In this document: in pieces, positions 34,183 through 42,736 of the stretch | How positions within the stretch are numbered: position 1 is the stretch's first letter | Layout: every line of letters starts with the position of its first letter | Assembly (NCBI GenBank): GCA_045542415.1 | Contig: JAZQKZ010000008.1 | Span: forward strand, 1-64,000 | Direction of reading: 5' to 3' | Source of the DNA: UMGS1958 sp045542415 | GTDB lineage: Bacteria > Bacillota > Clostridia > UBA1381 | DNA: 64,000 bases | Notes under the pieces: model-generated | The model's input: the letters and a program-made list of their open reading frames with translations, nothing else | Told to the model about the DNA's origin: nothing | Database searches by the model: none | Translations under genes and position numbers: made by a program

Positions 34183-35940
34183 ATGAGAAAGACAAAGATT
34201 ATATGTACAATAGGTCCTGCTACAGATAATGAAAAAATGCTTCGTGAGCTGATGCTTAACGGCATGGATGTAGCAAGAATCAACTTTTCACACGGTACTC
34301 ACGAGGCGGTGAAAGAAACTGTTAAGAGAATTAAAAAGGTAAGAAAAGAGCTTGGCTTACCGGTAGCTTTGCTCCTTGATACAAAGGGACCTGAAATCCG
34401 TATAAAGGATTTTAAGGACGGCAAGGTTACACTTGTTGAGGGGCAGGAGTTTACTCTTTGCACAGACGATGTTGAGGGCGATGAAACAAAGGTCTCGATT
34501 ACATATAAGGACCTTGTAAAGGATGTGTATGCAGGAGCACACATTCTTATTGATGACGGACTTATTGAGCTTGAGGTTGTATCGATAAAAAGCGGTCGCA
34601 TTGTATGTAAGGTTAAAAACGGAGGCGTTATCAGCAATAAAAAGGGTGTCAACGTTCCTAATATATCATTGTCAATGCCGTATATGAGCGATAAGGACAG
34701 AGAGGATATAATTTTCGGTATAGAACAGGATTTTGACTTTGTTGCAGCATCATTCTGCCGTAACGCATCGGATGTAATTGAGGTTAAGCATATACTTGAA
34801 AAGCACAACGGTGCCCATATCGGAATTATTGCAAAGATTGAAAATGCCGAGGGTGTTGAAAATATTGATGATATAATTGACGTTTCCTATGGTATAATGA
34901 TTGCCAGAGGTGATATGGGTGTTGAAATCGACATGCAGGATCTTCCGGTAATCCAGAAGAAAATAATTAAGAAAACATATAGAGCAGGTAAGGTAGTAAT
35001 AACAGCTACACAGATGCTCGATTCAATGACAAAGAATCCGAGACCGACAAGAGCAGAAACAACAGACGTTGCGAATGCTATTTATGACGGAACCTCTGCA
35101 ATCATGCTTTCAGGTGAGACTGCTATGGGTAAGTACCCGATTGAGGCAGTAAAGACAATGGCTCAGATAGCAGAGCGTACAGAAAAGGATATTGACTATG
35201 TACAAAGACTTGAGAGATGGAAGTTTGATACCCGTATGGATGTTTCGAATGCTATCTCGCATGCTACATGTACAACGGCTCATGATTTAAGAGCAGCAGC
35301 TATTATAGCTCTGACATATTCGGGCGGTACAGCAAGACAGATTTCAAGATTCCGTCCATTATGCCCGATTATTGCACCTACATTATCGGAAAGTGCAAGA
35401 AGAAGATTAAATCTTTCATGGGGTGTTATTCCGATAATGAGTGAGGCAAGAGCAAATACAGACGAGCTGTTTGACCATGCAATCGAATGTGCCCAGACAA
35501 CCGGACTTGTAAAGGACGGAGACCTTGTTGTAATTACCGGTGGTGCGCCTATAGGTGTATCGGGTACAACAAATGTAATGAAGGTTCATCTGGTCGGACA
35601 TGTTCTTGTAAGCGGAACAGGAATTTCAAAGCATGTCACAACAGGTAATGTGTGTGTAGCAAGAGGAATTTCGGAGCTTGCAGCAAACTTCAATGAGGGA
35701 GATATAGTTGTTACAGATAATGTGACACAGGATATGATACCTATTCTCAAACAGGCATCGGGTATTATAACAGAGGAACAGGGCGAAGCAAGGAATTCAA
35801 GAATACTTGCAATGGCGCTTGATATTCCTGTAATAATCAAAGCTGCAGGTGCATGCGGAATATTGAAGAGTGGAACAACGATTACGCTTGATGCAACACA
35901 TGGACGTATATATGCAGGAACAGAGAATATAGACGGATAA
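34183..35940 (+). CDS. pyk: Pyruvate kinase with C-terminal PEP-utiliser-like domain
   Basis: A 585-aa pyruvate kinase catalysing the last step of glycolysis. The barrel shows TIGPATDN, ARINFSHG, MIARGDMGVE, TATQMLDSM and RPTRAETTDVANAI, with the C-domain following at about 350-475. An extra C-terminal PEP-utilising swivelling-type domain (about 490-585, GNVCVARGIS and then ITEEQGEARNSRI) is present, as in many Bacilli and Clostridia. ATG 34183 follows GGAGG. An in-frame upstream extension to 34123 lacks family resemblance. Confidence 0.96.
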   Translation: MRKTKIICTIGPATDNEKMLRELMLNGMDVARINFSHGTHEAVKETVKRIKKVRKELGLPVALLLDTKGPEIRIKDFKDGKVTLVEGQEFTLCTDDVEGDETKVSITYKDLVKDVYAGAHILIDDGLIELEVVSIKSGRIVCKVKNGGVISNKKGVNVPNISLSMPYMSDKDREDIIFGIEQDFDFVAASFCRNASDVIEVKHILEKHNGAHIGIIAKIENAEGVENIDDIIDVSYGIMIARGDMGVEIDMQDLPVIQKKIIKKTYRAGKVVITATQMLDSMTKNPRPTRAETTDVANAIYDGTSAIMLSGETAMGKYPIEAVKTMAQIAERTEKDIDYVQRLERWKFDTRMDVSNAISHATCTTAHDLRAAAIIALTYSGGTARQISRFRPLCPIIAPTLSESARRRLNLSWGVIPIMSEARANTDELFDHAIECAQTTGLVKDGDLVVITGGAPIGVSGTTNVMKVHLVGHVLVSGTGISKHVTTGNVCVARGISELAANFNEGDIVVTDNVTQDMIPILKQASGIITEEQGEARNSRILAMALDIPVIIKAAGACGILKSGTTITLDATHGRIYAGTENIDG

Positions 35941-35973
35941 ATATGCGTTGCTATTTGAAACGGAGACAGAGAA

Positions 35974-36390
35974 ATGGTTACTGAGACACATCTTACTGTG
36001 CGTTATGCAGAGACAGACATGATGGGAATAGTGCATCATTCGCGGTACTATCCCTGGTTTGAGGTTGCCCGTACTGAGTTTATTAAAATGAGTGGTATAT
36101 CATATAGCGAAATGGAAAAAATGGGTATATTACTTCCTCTTACCCAGACCGGATGTGATTATCTTCACGGTTTGAGGTATGAGGATGAGGTTGCCATTGC
36201 ATGTAAACTGTCTGAATTATCAGTTGTACGATGCAGATTTGAGTATGAGGTGTATAAGCTTCCTGAAAGAAAACTCATGTCAAAGGGACATACTTCACAC
36301 GGTTTTGTAAATAAGGATTTAAGACCTATTAATATGAAGAAAATGCATCCGGATATCTGGAATAAGCTCAGTGAATTAGCGGAGGGTTAA
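35974..36390 (+). CDS. Acyl-CoA thioesterase, YbgC/4HBT family
   Basis: A 138-aa hot-dog-fold thioesterase. The catalytic YAETDMMGIVHHSRYYPWFE motif near the N-terminus has the conserved aspartate and HH pair. It would hydrolyse small acyl-CoA or acyl-ACP thioesters in the cytoplasm; the true substrate is unknown. It lies 33 nt after pyk and 2 nt before the dehydrogenase gene, so it belongs to the same run. No Tol-Pal genes are nearby, consistent with a Gram-positive context. Confidence 0.88.
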   Translation: MVTETHLTVRYAETDMMGIVHHSRYYPWFEVARTEFIKMSGISYSEMEKMGILLPLTQTGCDYLHGLRYEDEVAIACKLSELSVVRCRFEYEVYKLPERKLMSKGHTSHGFVNKDLRPINMKKMHPDIWNKLSELAEG

Positions 36391-36392
36391 TT

Positions 36393-37352
36393 ATGAAGAT
36401 AGCAGTGCTTGACTCAGCTACATTAGGTGATGATATTACTCATACAGAAATTCTTGATTTGTTTTCATCTGTTGGTGAGGTGTTTGTATATGCCGCGAGC
36501 AATAGAGAAATGGTCATGGAGCGTATAAAAGACGCTGATATTATTATTTTGAATAAATGTAAAATTGATGCTGAAGTTTTAGAATGTGCAAAGCGTCTGA
36601 AGCTGATTTGCTTATGTGCAACCGGATATGACAATGTCGATACGCAGACTTGTGCAGAAAAGGGGATTGCAGTATGCAACCTGAAAGGCTACAGTACTGA
36701 TTCAGTAGCTCAGGTGACGGTTTCACTCGTGCTTACGCTTGTTAATCACCTGTGGTCGTATGACAGATATGTTCATACAGGTGTGTATGCGAGAAGCGGC
36801 AAGCCGAATCATCTTTTGCCGGTATATCATGAAATTTCTTCAATGACATGGGGAATTGTCGGATGCGGTGCTATTGGTAGGAAAGTAGCAGAGATTGCAA
36901 AGGCTTTTGGGGCAAAGGTTATAGTGCATACAAGAAGTGAATCTTATGGTTATGAAAATGTAGGAATAGACGAGCTGTGCGAAAGAGCTGATATAATCAG
37001 TCTTCATGTTCCGCTTAATGATGCAACGAGACATCTTATAAATGCACGAAATATCGGTCTGATGAAGAAAAATGCAATACTTGTAAATGTCGCAAGAGGA
37101 GCTGTTGTTGATGAAGAAGCGGTTGTAAATGCTTTAATTCAGGGAAAGCTTGGCGGTATCGGTATAGATGTATATGACGGTGAACCTGTAGCATTGAATA
37201 GTCCGTATTCAAGGCTGTACGGAATGAATAATGCAATACTCACTCCGCATATGGCATGGGGTTCATACGAAGCAAGAATGCGTGCATTAATATATGTTAA
37301 GAAAAATATAGAAGCGTTTCTTAAAGGTGAAAAGCTCAATAGAATAGTGTGA
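36393..37352 (+). CDS. D-isomer-specific 2-hydroxyacid dehydrogenase
   Basis: A 319-aa NAD-dependent dehydrogenase of the 2-hydroxyacid family. The Rossmann motif is GIVGCGAIGRKVAEIA (about 150-165). Catalytic Arg is in NVARGAVVDE, the Glu follows in the next strand (DVYDGEP), and the His is in LTPHMAW. The sequence type is close to enzymes annotated as hydroxypyruvate/glyoxylate reductase or D-glycerate dehydrogenase; substrate is not certain. It is the last gene of the mtrB-pfkA-pyk run and starts 2 nt after the thioesterase stop. Confidence 0.9.
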   Translation: MKIAVLDSATLGDDITHTEILDLFSSVGEVFVYAASNREMVMERIKDADIIILNKCKIDAEVLECAKRLKLICLCATGYDNVDTQTCAEKGIAVCNLKGYSTDSVAQVTVSLVLTLVNHLWSYDRYVHTGVYARSGKPNHLLPVYHEISSMTWGIVGCGAIGRKVAEIAKAFGAKVIVHTRSESYGYENVGIDELCERADIISLHVPLNDATRHLINARNIGLMKKNAILVNVARGAVVDEEAVVNALIQGKLGGIGIDVYDGEPVALNSPYSRLYGMNNAILTPHMAWGSYEARMRALIYVKKNIEAFLKGEKLNRIV

Positions 37353-37359
37353 CGAAAAA

Positions 37360-37382
37360 GGGGCTGCTGATTAAGCAGCCCC
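37360..37382. terminator. Shared convergent terminator
   Basis: Perfect 9-bp stem GGGGCTGCT (37360-37368) with AGCAGCCCC (37374-37382). On minus it is followed by TTTTT, ending the dxs-to-coiled-coil operon. On plus the T run is weak. Confidence 0.75.
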
Positions 37383-38102
37383 TTAGTTCATGGACGTGAT
37401 TTTAACATTTTTATCGACTTTAAGTTTTTCGCCCTCGCTGATTGCAAGGGTAAATTCATTGCCGTCAAGTGTTTCGAGATTTTTGCTCACTCGTATTGAA
37501 TTGGAAATATCATACAGAAGTATGTTTCCGCTTTCTCCGGTGATTTTATATGTGCCGGGCTTGATTGCTCCGGGGCATCGGTAATCTCCGGCTTTAAGCG
37601 CTTTTGTGGCACCGGGAGTGATGCTTGTGATTGAATTTACTTGAGAGCTTGTTTGTTTTTTTGTTTCAAGCTGCTTATCAAGTGAAACCGATAAGGCTTC
37701 AGCTTCAGTGATTGCTGCATTAAGACCGGCTATAGTTTCTTCATTTTCTTTCATGCGTATATTTACGTCACCGTTTTCAGCAGAATTCTGTTCAAGCTTT
37801 TTGATATCTGATACAAGATCATCACGAACTACTGTCAGCTCACGATATTCCTTTTCTTTTATGCTTATTTCCTCATTTAAGCGTTCCCTGGCTAATGAAT
37901 TGATACCGGCAGTATCGCCAAGCCTATGCATGGGAACGCACGCAATTGCAGTGATGATTGCCACTGTTGTAAGAAAAACTGAATGCCATTTATGTCGGAG
38001 GAAAAAATTCCATACTCGCTCTATAAAGGTTAATTGCCGTGAATTTTTTTGTTGCTCCTCCATTTCGGCAAGGATTTCTTTTTCATAATCCTGATTGGTC
38101 AT
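37383..38102 (-). CDS. Membrane coiled-coil protein, paralog B
   Basis: A 239-aa protein: a cytoplasmic acidic start (about 1-35), one membrane helix (about 40-60), a coiled coil (about 75-150), a Ser/Thr-rich linker and a C-terminal beta domain (about 165-239) with KAGDYRCPGAIKPGTYKITG and TLAISEGEKLKVDK. The gene upstream encodes the same arrangement, so they are paralogs or partners. No named family is recognised. It is the last gene of the dxs-tlyA-ispE run, 14 nt after its partner. ATG 38102 follows AAGGAGGA. An envelope-associated role is inference. Confidence 0.7.
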   Translation of the reverse strand: MTNQDYEKEILAEMEEQQKNSRQLTFIERVWNFFLRHKWHSVFLTTVAIITAIACVPMHRLGDTAGINSLARERLNEEISIKEKEYRELTVVRDDLVSDIKKLEQNSAENGDVNIRMKENEETIAGLNAAITEAEALSVSLDKQLETKKQTSSQVNSITSITPGATKALKAGDYRCPGAIKPGTYKITGESGNILLYDISNSIRVSKNLETLDGNEFTLAISEGEKLKVDKNVKITSMN

Positions 38103-38116
38103 CAAAAGTCCTCCTT

Positions 38117-38926
38117 TCAGTTGGCGGGCGAGAATTTTGCTCGCGTATCCAATTGTATTTTATCCATGTCATCAAGCGTTATACTCACACCGTCGGCTGT
38201 AAGAATTGTATTAAGCTTTACGCTTCCCTTTGATGAGGAAACCAAAATGCTTCCGCTTCCGGTTATTGTGTATTTTCCTGCAGCTATATTTTCGCCAACA
38301 GTATAAATTCCGGGCGGAAGATTCATTATAGCTGATATTTTTTCGGAAATATCGGTTGTGAGTGAATCGATTTCAGCTTGTTTTTTTGCATTTTCGATAT
38401 TAAGAGTATCAAGCCTTGACTGAAGTGCCGCTATTTCGTCGGTTACAGCTCCCTCGTTGTCCCGGTAAGCAATGAGTGCATCATATTCGGACTGCTTCAG
38501 ATCACGCTCGTGACTGTAGTCCTCAATTTCCACATTTATAGAGGATATCTGCTTGATTAAATCGTTATACTTTGAACTGCTTTGAAGCAGCTCAAGATAT
38601 TTGCTTTCCACAAGTGCTTCGGATTTCATACCCATAGAGCCAAGCTGAAACGAAAACATCAAAACCGCCATAGCCACAACAAGAACAGCGGCGATAAAAG
38701 CGATATCAGCGATAAGGTTGCCGCTGTAACGATGTCTGGTGAATGCCGGGGTATATCCCTCGTTGGCGTAGGCATCCGGGTCTGAAATTATAGTGCGTTT
38801 TGGAATTTCAACATTTTCCTCTTCGTGGGAATCCATATTCTTATAATAATCTGCAATATCCTCAAAGCTGTCTCCGGCAGTAGCTTCAATTGTTTCATTT
38901 GTAAGGTTTTCTTTGTTTTCCACCAC
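38117..38926 (-). CDS. Membrane coiled-coil protein, paralog A
   Basis: A 269-aa protein: acidic cytoplasmic N-terminus (about 1-70), one membrane helix (about 72-98, IADIAFIAAVLVVAMAVLMF), a coiled coil (about 105-195), and a C-terminal beta domain with LPPGIYTVGENIAAGKYTIT and ITLDDMDKIQLD. The GxYxVGxxIxxGxYxI pattern resembles short beta modules in clostridial surface proteins, but I know no assigned function. The start is GTG 38926 behind AAGGCGGTGA. It lies 19 nt after ispE and 14 nt before paralog B. Confidence 0.7.
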   Translation of the reverse strand: MVENKENLTNETIEATAGDSFEDIADYYKNMDSHEEENVEIPKRTIISDPDAYANEGYTPAFTRHRYSGNLIADIAFIAAVLVVAMAVLMFSFQLGSMGMKSEALVESKYLELLQSSSKYNDLIKQISSINVEIEDYSHERDLKQSEYDALIAYRDNEGAVTDEIAALQSRLDTLNIENAKKQAEIDSLTTDISEKISAIMNLPPGIYTVGENIAAGKYTITGSGSILVSSSKGSVKLNTILTADGVSITLDDMDKIQLDTRAKFSPAN

Positions 38927-38945
38927 AAATCACCGCCTTAGTAAA

Positions 38946-39824
38946 TCAGATTGTTTCTGTAAGAAATACGTCCTTATATTGCAATGCAAAGCTGTCATGC
39001 GATTGCTTGGCTTTACTGTAATCGTCAAATATGCCGAAAACTGTGGGTCCGGAGCCGCTCATCAAAGCCCCTAAAGCACCGTTCATCAGCATTTTTTGCT
39101 TTATTCCTCCAATCACCGGACATTCCTTTGCTGTTACACTTTCCATTACATTGCAAAGGTTATGTGCGATTGCGTTAATGTCTCTGTCTTCAATTGCCTT
39201 TATCATAGCCTGAGTATCGGGATGCTTTTCTACAGGTGCGGAATCAATCGCCTCATATATTGAAGCGGTTGAAATGCTTATCGGCGGCTTTACCATAAGT
39301 ATGCAGCATGGCTGTATTTTTTGTATGGGTGTAAGAATTTCGCCTATTCCGGAAGCAAGCATTGTTCCGCCTATGATACAGTAGGGAACATCAGCACCGA
39401 GGGCAGCACCTATTTCGCAGAGTTGCTCCACTGACAGATTAGTATTATAAAGCTTGTCAAGCGCGCATAAAACAGCAGCTGCATTTCCGCTGCCGCCTGC
39501 AAGACCGGCTGCCACCGGTATGTTTTTGTGTATCATGATTTTTGCTCCACCCTTAATGTGGGTGTAATTAAAAAATGCCTGTGCCGCCTTGAATGCTATA
39601 TTTTTATCGTTGTTGGGCAAATAGTGAAGATTGGTTTTCACTGAAATGCTTCCCATGCATTTGTCAACGAGGATCAGGTCAAACAGAGATACTGTCTGCA
39701 TAATCATTTCTACATCATGATAACCGTTTTCACGCCTGCCCAACACATCAAGAGTAAGGTTGATTTTAGCGTAAGAACGTGCCATTGCACGTTTTCCGTT
39801 GATTACAATTTCATCTGAAAGCAT
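38946..39824 (-). CDS. ispE: 4-diphosphocytidyl-2-C-methyl-D-erythritol kinase
   Basis: A 292-aa GHMP kinase of the MEP isoprenoid pathway, phosphorylating CDP-ME. The N-terminal AKINLTLDVLGRRENGYHDV segment contains the substrate-site lysine. The GHMP ATP motif is PVAAGLAGGSGNAAAVL (about 100-115), and the third motif is LMSGSGPTVFGIFDD. SD AAGGAGG precedes ATG 39824. It lies 12 nt after tlyA and downstream of dxs, another MEP enzyme. Confidence 0.95.
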   Translation of the reverse strand: MLSDEIVINGKRAMARSYAKINLTLDVLGRRENGYHDVEMIMQTVSLFDLILVDKCMGSISVKTNLHYLPNNDKNIAFKAAQAFFNYTHIKGGAKIMIHKNIPVAAGLAGGSGNAAAVLCALDKLYNTNLSVEQLCEIGAALGADVPYCIIGGTMLASGIGEILTPIQKIQPCCILMVKPPISISTASIYEAIDSAPVEKHPDTQAMIKAIEDRDINAIAHNLCNVMESVTAKECPVIGGIKQKMLMNGALGALMSGSGPTVFGIFDDYSKAKQSHDSFALQYKDVFLTETI

Positions 39825-39836
39825 GATTAATCCTCC

Positions 39837-40640
39837 TTATAAAACTTCATGAGAGCTGTCAACAATCCTTGTAATCTCATCATCGCTTATGCTTTCGCCA
39901 CTGTCTGATTTTTTGAGATATGCAAGGTATTCAATATTTCCCTCCGGTCCCTTGATGGGTGAGAACGTAAGTCCCAAAACTGCGAAGCCTGCTTCGTGAG
40001 CGATTGCAAGTGTGTTTCTTACTACTTCATAATGAACTTTAATATCACGCACAACGCCCTTTTTGCCGACTTGCTCGCGTCCCGCTTCAAACTGCGGCTT
40101 GATTAATGCCGCAACCTCACCGCCGTCATTTAAAAGCTCATAAACTACGGGTAAAACCAGCTTCAGGGATATAAATGATACATCAATAGAAGCGAAGTCA
40201 AGTCCTTCACCTATCTGCTCTCGTGTTACATGGCGTATATTGGTACGCTCCATGTTAACAACGCGCTCGTCCTGACGGAGCTTCCACGCAAACTGACCGT
40301 AGCCGACATCGACGGCAAATACCTTTTTTGCACCGTTTTGCAACATACAGTCGGTAAAGCCACCGGTTGAAGCACCGATATCCATAGCAACCTTGCCCTC
40401 AAGGGTAATGGGGAACTGTGCCATTGCTTTTTCGAGCTTCAAACCACCTCGGCTTACATATTTAAGAGTTTCGCCTCTGACCTCGACATCAGTACTTTCT
40501 TCGTCAATCATAAGTCCTGCCTTGTCGCATTTCTGATTGTCCTTATATACCTGTCCTGCCATGATTATTGCTTTTGCTTTTTCACGGCTGGGTGCAAGAC
40601 CTTTATTTACCATAAAAACATCGAGTCTTATTTTAGCCAT
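39837..40640 (-). CDS. tlyA: TlyA-family rRNA methyltransferase
   Basis: A 267-aa protein with an N-terminal S4 RNA-binding domain (about 1-60, RLDVFMVNKGLAPSREKAKA) and an FtsJ-like methyltransferase domain. That domain has the SAM motif DIGASTGGFTDCMLQNGA and the KDKE-type residues in IDVSFISLKLVLP and IKPQFEAG. Members methylate 2'-OH groups of 16S/23S rRNA (known from Mycobacterium); some are described as haemolysins. The gene overlaps the end of dxs by 13 bp, the usual Firmicute neighbour arrangement. Confidence 0.92.
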   Translation of the reverse strand: MAKIRLDVFMVNKGLAPSREKAKAIIMAGQVYKDNQKCDKAGLMIDEESTDVEVRGETLKYVSRGGLKLEKAMAQFPITLEGKVAMDIGASTGGFTDCMLQNGAKKVFAVDVGYGQFAWKLRQDERVVNMERTNIRHVTREQIGEGLDFASIDVSFISLKLVLPVVYELLNDGGEVAALIKPQFEAGREQVGKKGVVRDIKVHYEVVRNTLAIAHEAGFAVLGLTFSPIKGPEGNIEYLAYLKKSDSGESISDDEITRIVDSSHEVL

Positions 40641-42481
40641 TTATAAACCTCCACTGCGATGGTTGATGCGTCAAGTCCGTACTTTTTGTCAAGCTCATCC
40701 ACTGAGCCGTGTATAATCGGAGTGTCGGGGAACGCATATATTTTAAATTTTGTGTTAATTTCTTTTTCTGCTATTATCTGAGCAACTGCAGAACCTAAAC
40801 CGCCGCTTTTTACGCCGTCCTCTATAGTTATAACCCTTTTACATTTCATTGCTGCTCCGATAACAGCAGCTGTATCTATCGGTTTTATTGTAGGCAGTGC
40901 AAGTATTTCACAGGTTAAAGCATCTGACCTCAATATTCTTGCTACTTCCTGCGCACGTTTTATCATTCTGCCGCTGCAGATGATTGTAAGATCTTTGCCC
41001 TCGCTTACCTTTACAGCCTTGCCGTAAGTAAAGCTCTCGTGCTCATACTGTGCTTCCTCTCCGCCGCGAGGATAGCGGATTGCAATAGGACCGTCATGAG
41101 TGTTGACCGCATAATCAAGCATTTCCTCAAGCTCTTCAAAGCATGATGGTGAAAGGATAGCCATGTTAGGCATGTGCGAGAGATATGCAATGTCATACAG
41201 CCCCTGGTGGGTTTCGCCGTCAGCACCGACTATTCCGGCGCGGTCAATCGGGAATACCACATGAAGATTTTGCAGGCAAACGTCATGTAATGCCTGGTCG
41301 TATGCCCTTTGAAGGAATGTTGAATATAAGGGGATAACAGGAATGTATCCACCTGCGGCAAGACCGGCAGCGAGAGTGACTCCGTGCTGCTCTGCTATAC
41401 CAACATCAAAGAAACGGTTTTTATATTTTTTTGCAAATTCATCAAGTCCGGTGCCGTTAGGCATAGCACCGGTTATTGCTGTGATTTTTTTGTTCTGTGC
41501 AGCAAGCTTTACGAGAGCACGCCCGAAAACAGCACTGTAGTTATCACTGCCCTCGCCGCAATCGCCGGTATCCGGGTCGAATTTGCCTATTCCGTGAAAT
41601 TTACTCGGGTTGGTTTCTGCCGGAGAATAACCGCGTCCTTTTTTTGTCTGAATATGGAGTAAAACAGGAGTATTCTCCGCTTTTACAAGCTCAAATGCTG
41701 AGATAAGAGCATCGATATCATGACCGTTGACTGGACCAAAGTATTTTATGCCTAACGCGTCAAAGAAATTATTTGATAATACAAGTCGGCGTATGGCGGT
41801 TTTTATAAAACGTACAAATCGGATTATCGGATCGCCAATCAGCGGAATATGTCTTAAAAAGCCCTCTACAGCATTCTTTGAACGTGAATAAATAGGATGC
41901 ATGCGGAGGTTACGGAGATGTCGGGGGATAGCACCGACATTTTTTGAAATAGACATAGCATTGTCATTAAGCACGAGAATAAGCGGCACTCTTGAATGTC
42001 CCGCATCGTTCATTGCTTCATACATCATTCCACCGGTGAGAGCACCGTCACCGAATAATGCGATTACCTTGCTGTGAACTCCGTTTAACGAATTGGCTCT
42101 TGCCATGCCTAGTGCGGCAGAAATAGAAGTCGAGCTGTGTCCTGTGTCAAATACATCATATTCCGATTCACTTCGCTTGGGGAATCCGGAAATGCCGTTA
42201 AATTGACGCAGAGTATGGAAAGAATCACGTCTGCCTGTCAGTAGCTTATGAACATAAGCCTGGTGTCCTACATCAAAAACAATCTTATCTTGTGGTAAAT
42301 CAAAAACCTTGTGCATAGCAACTGTCAATTCAACAACACCAAGATTGGATGCAAGATGACCTCCGGTTTTAGATACGTTCTCAATAAGAAAGCTTCGTAT
42401 TTCCGCACAAAGAGCTTTAAGCTCTGTAGTATTCAATTTTTTTAAATCATCAGGTGAATTTATATTTTCAAGTAAACTCAA
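40628..42481 (-). CDS. dxs: 1-deoxy-D-xylulose-5-phosphate synthase
   Basis: A 617-aa thiamine-diphosphate enzyme making DXP from pyruvate and glyceraldehyde 3-phosphate, the first MEP step. Motifs: GGHLASNLGVVELT, FDVGHQAYVHK, the TPP site GDGALTGGMMYEAMN with LNDN, FGPVNGHD, DVGIAEQHG and the C-terminal transketolase domain. The frame is open further upstream (to 42577), but family alignment and an SD (TTGAGGAAG) support the TTG at 42481, giving the start MSLLENINSPDDLKKL. First gene of a five-gene run. Confidence 0.95.
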   Translation of the reverse strand: MSLLENINSPDDLKKLNTTELKALCAEIRSFLIENVSKTGGHLASNLGVVELTVAMHKVFDLPQDKIVFDVGHQAYVHKLLTGRRDSFHTLRQFNGISGFPKRSESEYDVFDTGHSSTSISAALGMARANSLNGVHSKVIALFGDGALTGGMMYEAMNDAGHSRVPLILVLNDNAMSISKNVGAIPRHLRNLRMHPIYSRSKNAVEGFLRHIPLIGDPIIRFVRFIKTAIRRLVLSNNFFDALGIKYFGPVNGHDIDALISAFELVKAENTPVLLHIQTKKGRGYSPAETNPSKFHGIGKFDPDTGDCGEGSDNYSAVFGRALVKLAAQNKKITAITGAMPNGTGLDEFAKKYKNRFFDVGIAEQHGVTLAAGLAAGGYIPVIPLYSTFLQRAYDQALHDVCLQNLHVVFPIDRAGIVGADGETHQGLYDIAYLSHMPNMAILSPSCFEELEEMLDYAVNTHDGPIAIRYPRGGEEAQYEHESFTYGKAVKVSEGKDLTIICSGRMIKRAQEVARILRSDALTCEILALPTIKPIDTAAVIGAAMKCKRVITIEDGVKSGGLGSAVAQIIAEKEINTKFKIYAFPDTPIIHGSVDELDKKYGLDASTIAVEVYKWLK

Positions 42482-42522
42482 CCGTATCACTTCCTCAAAA
42501 TCATTTGTGAATTTAAAAAATA

Positions 42523-42568
42523 AAGTGCAGGGCGTAGAGTTATTGAAATAACCCCTCACTCCACACTT
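42523..42568 (-). promoter_or_regulatory. Long hairpin in the dxs leader, possible attenuator
   Basis: In the predicted dxs transcript, 42568-42547 pairs with 42544-42523. The imperfect stem is about 22 bp, with five-base and six-base perfect ends and several G-U pairs between. TTTATTTTTT follows before the dxs start. It reads as an intrinsic terminator within the leader, so premature termination may control the operon. The frame also stays open through it from ATG 42577. Confidence 0.5.
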
Positions 42569-42600
42569 AAAATTCATATTATCCTTTTTTTCTACAATAT

Positions 42601-42629
42601 ATTATATCATTATCAGGAGGAAAAGTCAA
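42601..42629 (-). promoter_or_regulatory. dxs operon promoter
   Basis: Minus strand TTGACT (42629-42624), 17-nt spacer, TATAAT (42606-42601). It implies a leader of about 110 nt. Confidence 0.8.
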
Positions 42630-42675
42630 CTGTATTTTTGTGCTATGATATGTTTTGAACGGTACTATATAATAC

Positions 42676-42704
42676 TTGATTTTGAATGTAAAATATGATA
42701 AAAT
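42676..42704 (+). promoter_or_regulatory. Promoter of the SDR gene
   Basis: TTGATT (42676-42681), 17-nt spacer, TAAAAT (42699-42704). Confidence 0.65.
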
Positions 42705-42736
42705 TAAGAAAAAACATATAAAGTGGGGCTAACAGT

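Noticed and set aside
37360..37382. Strong plus-strand terminator for the dehydrogenase gene
   Set aside because: The T run follows only on the minus strand, so termination on plus is uncertain; listed as a shared hairpin with that caveat.
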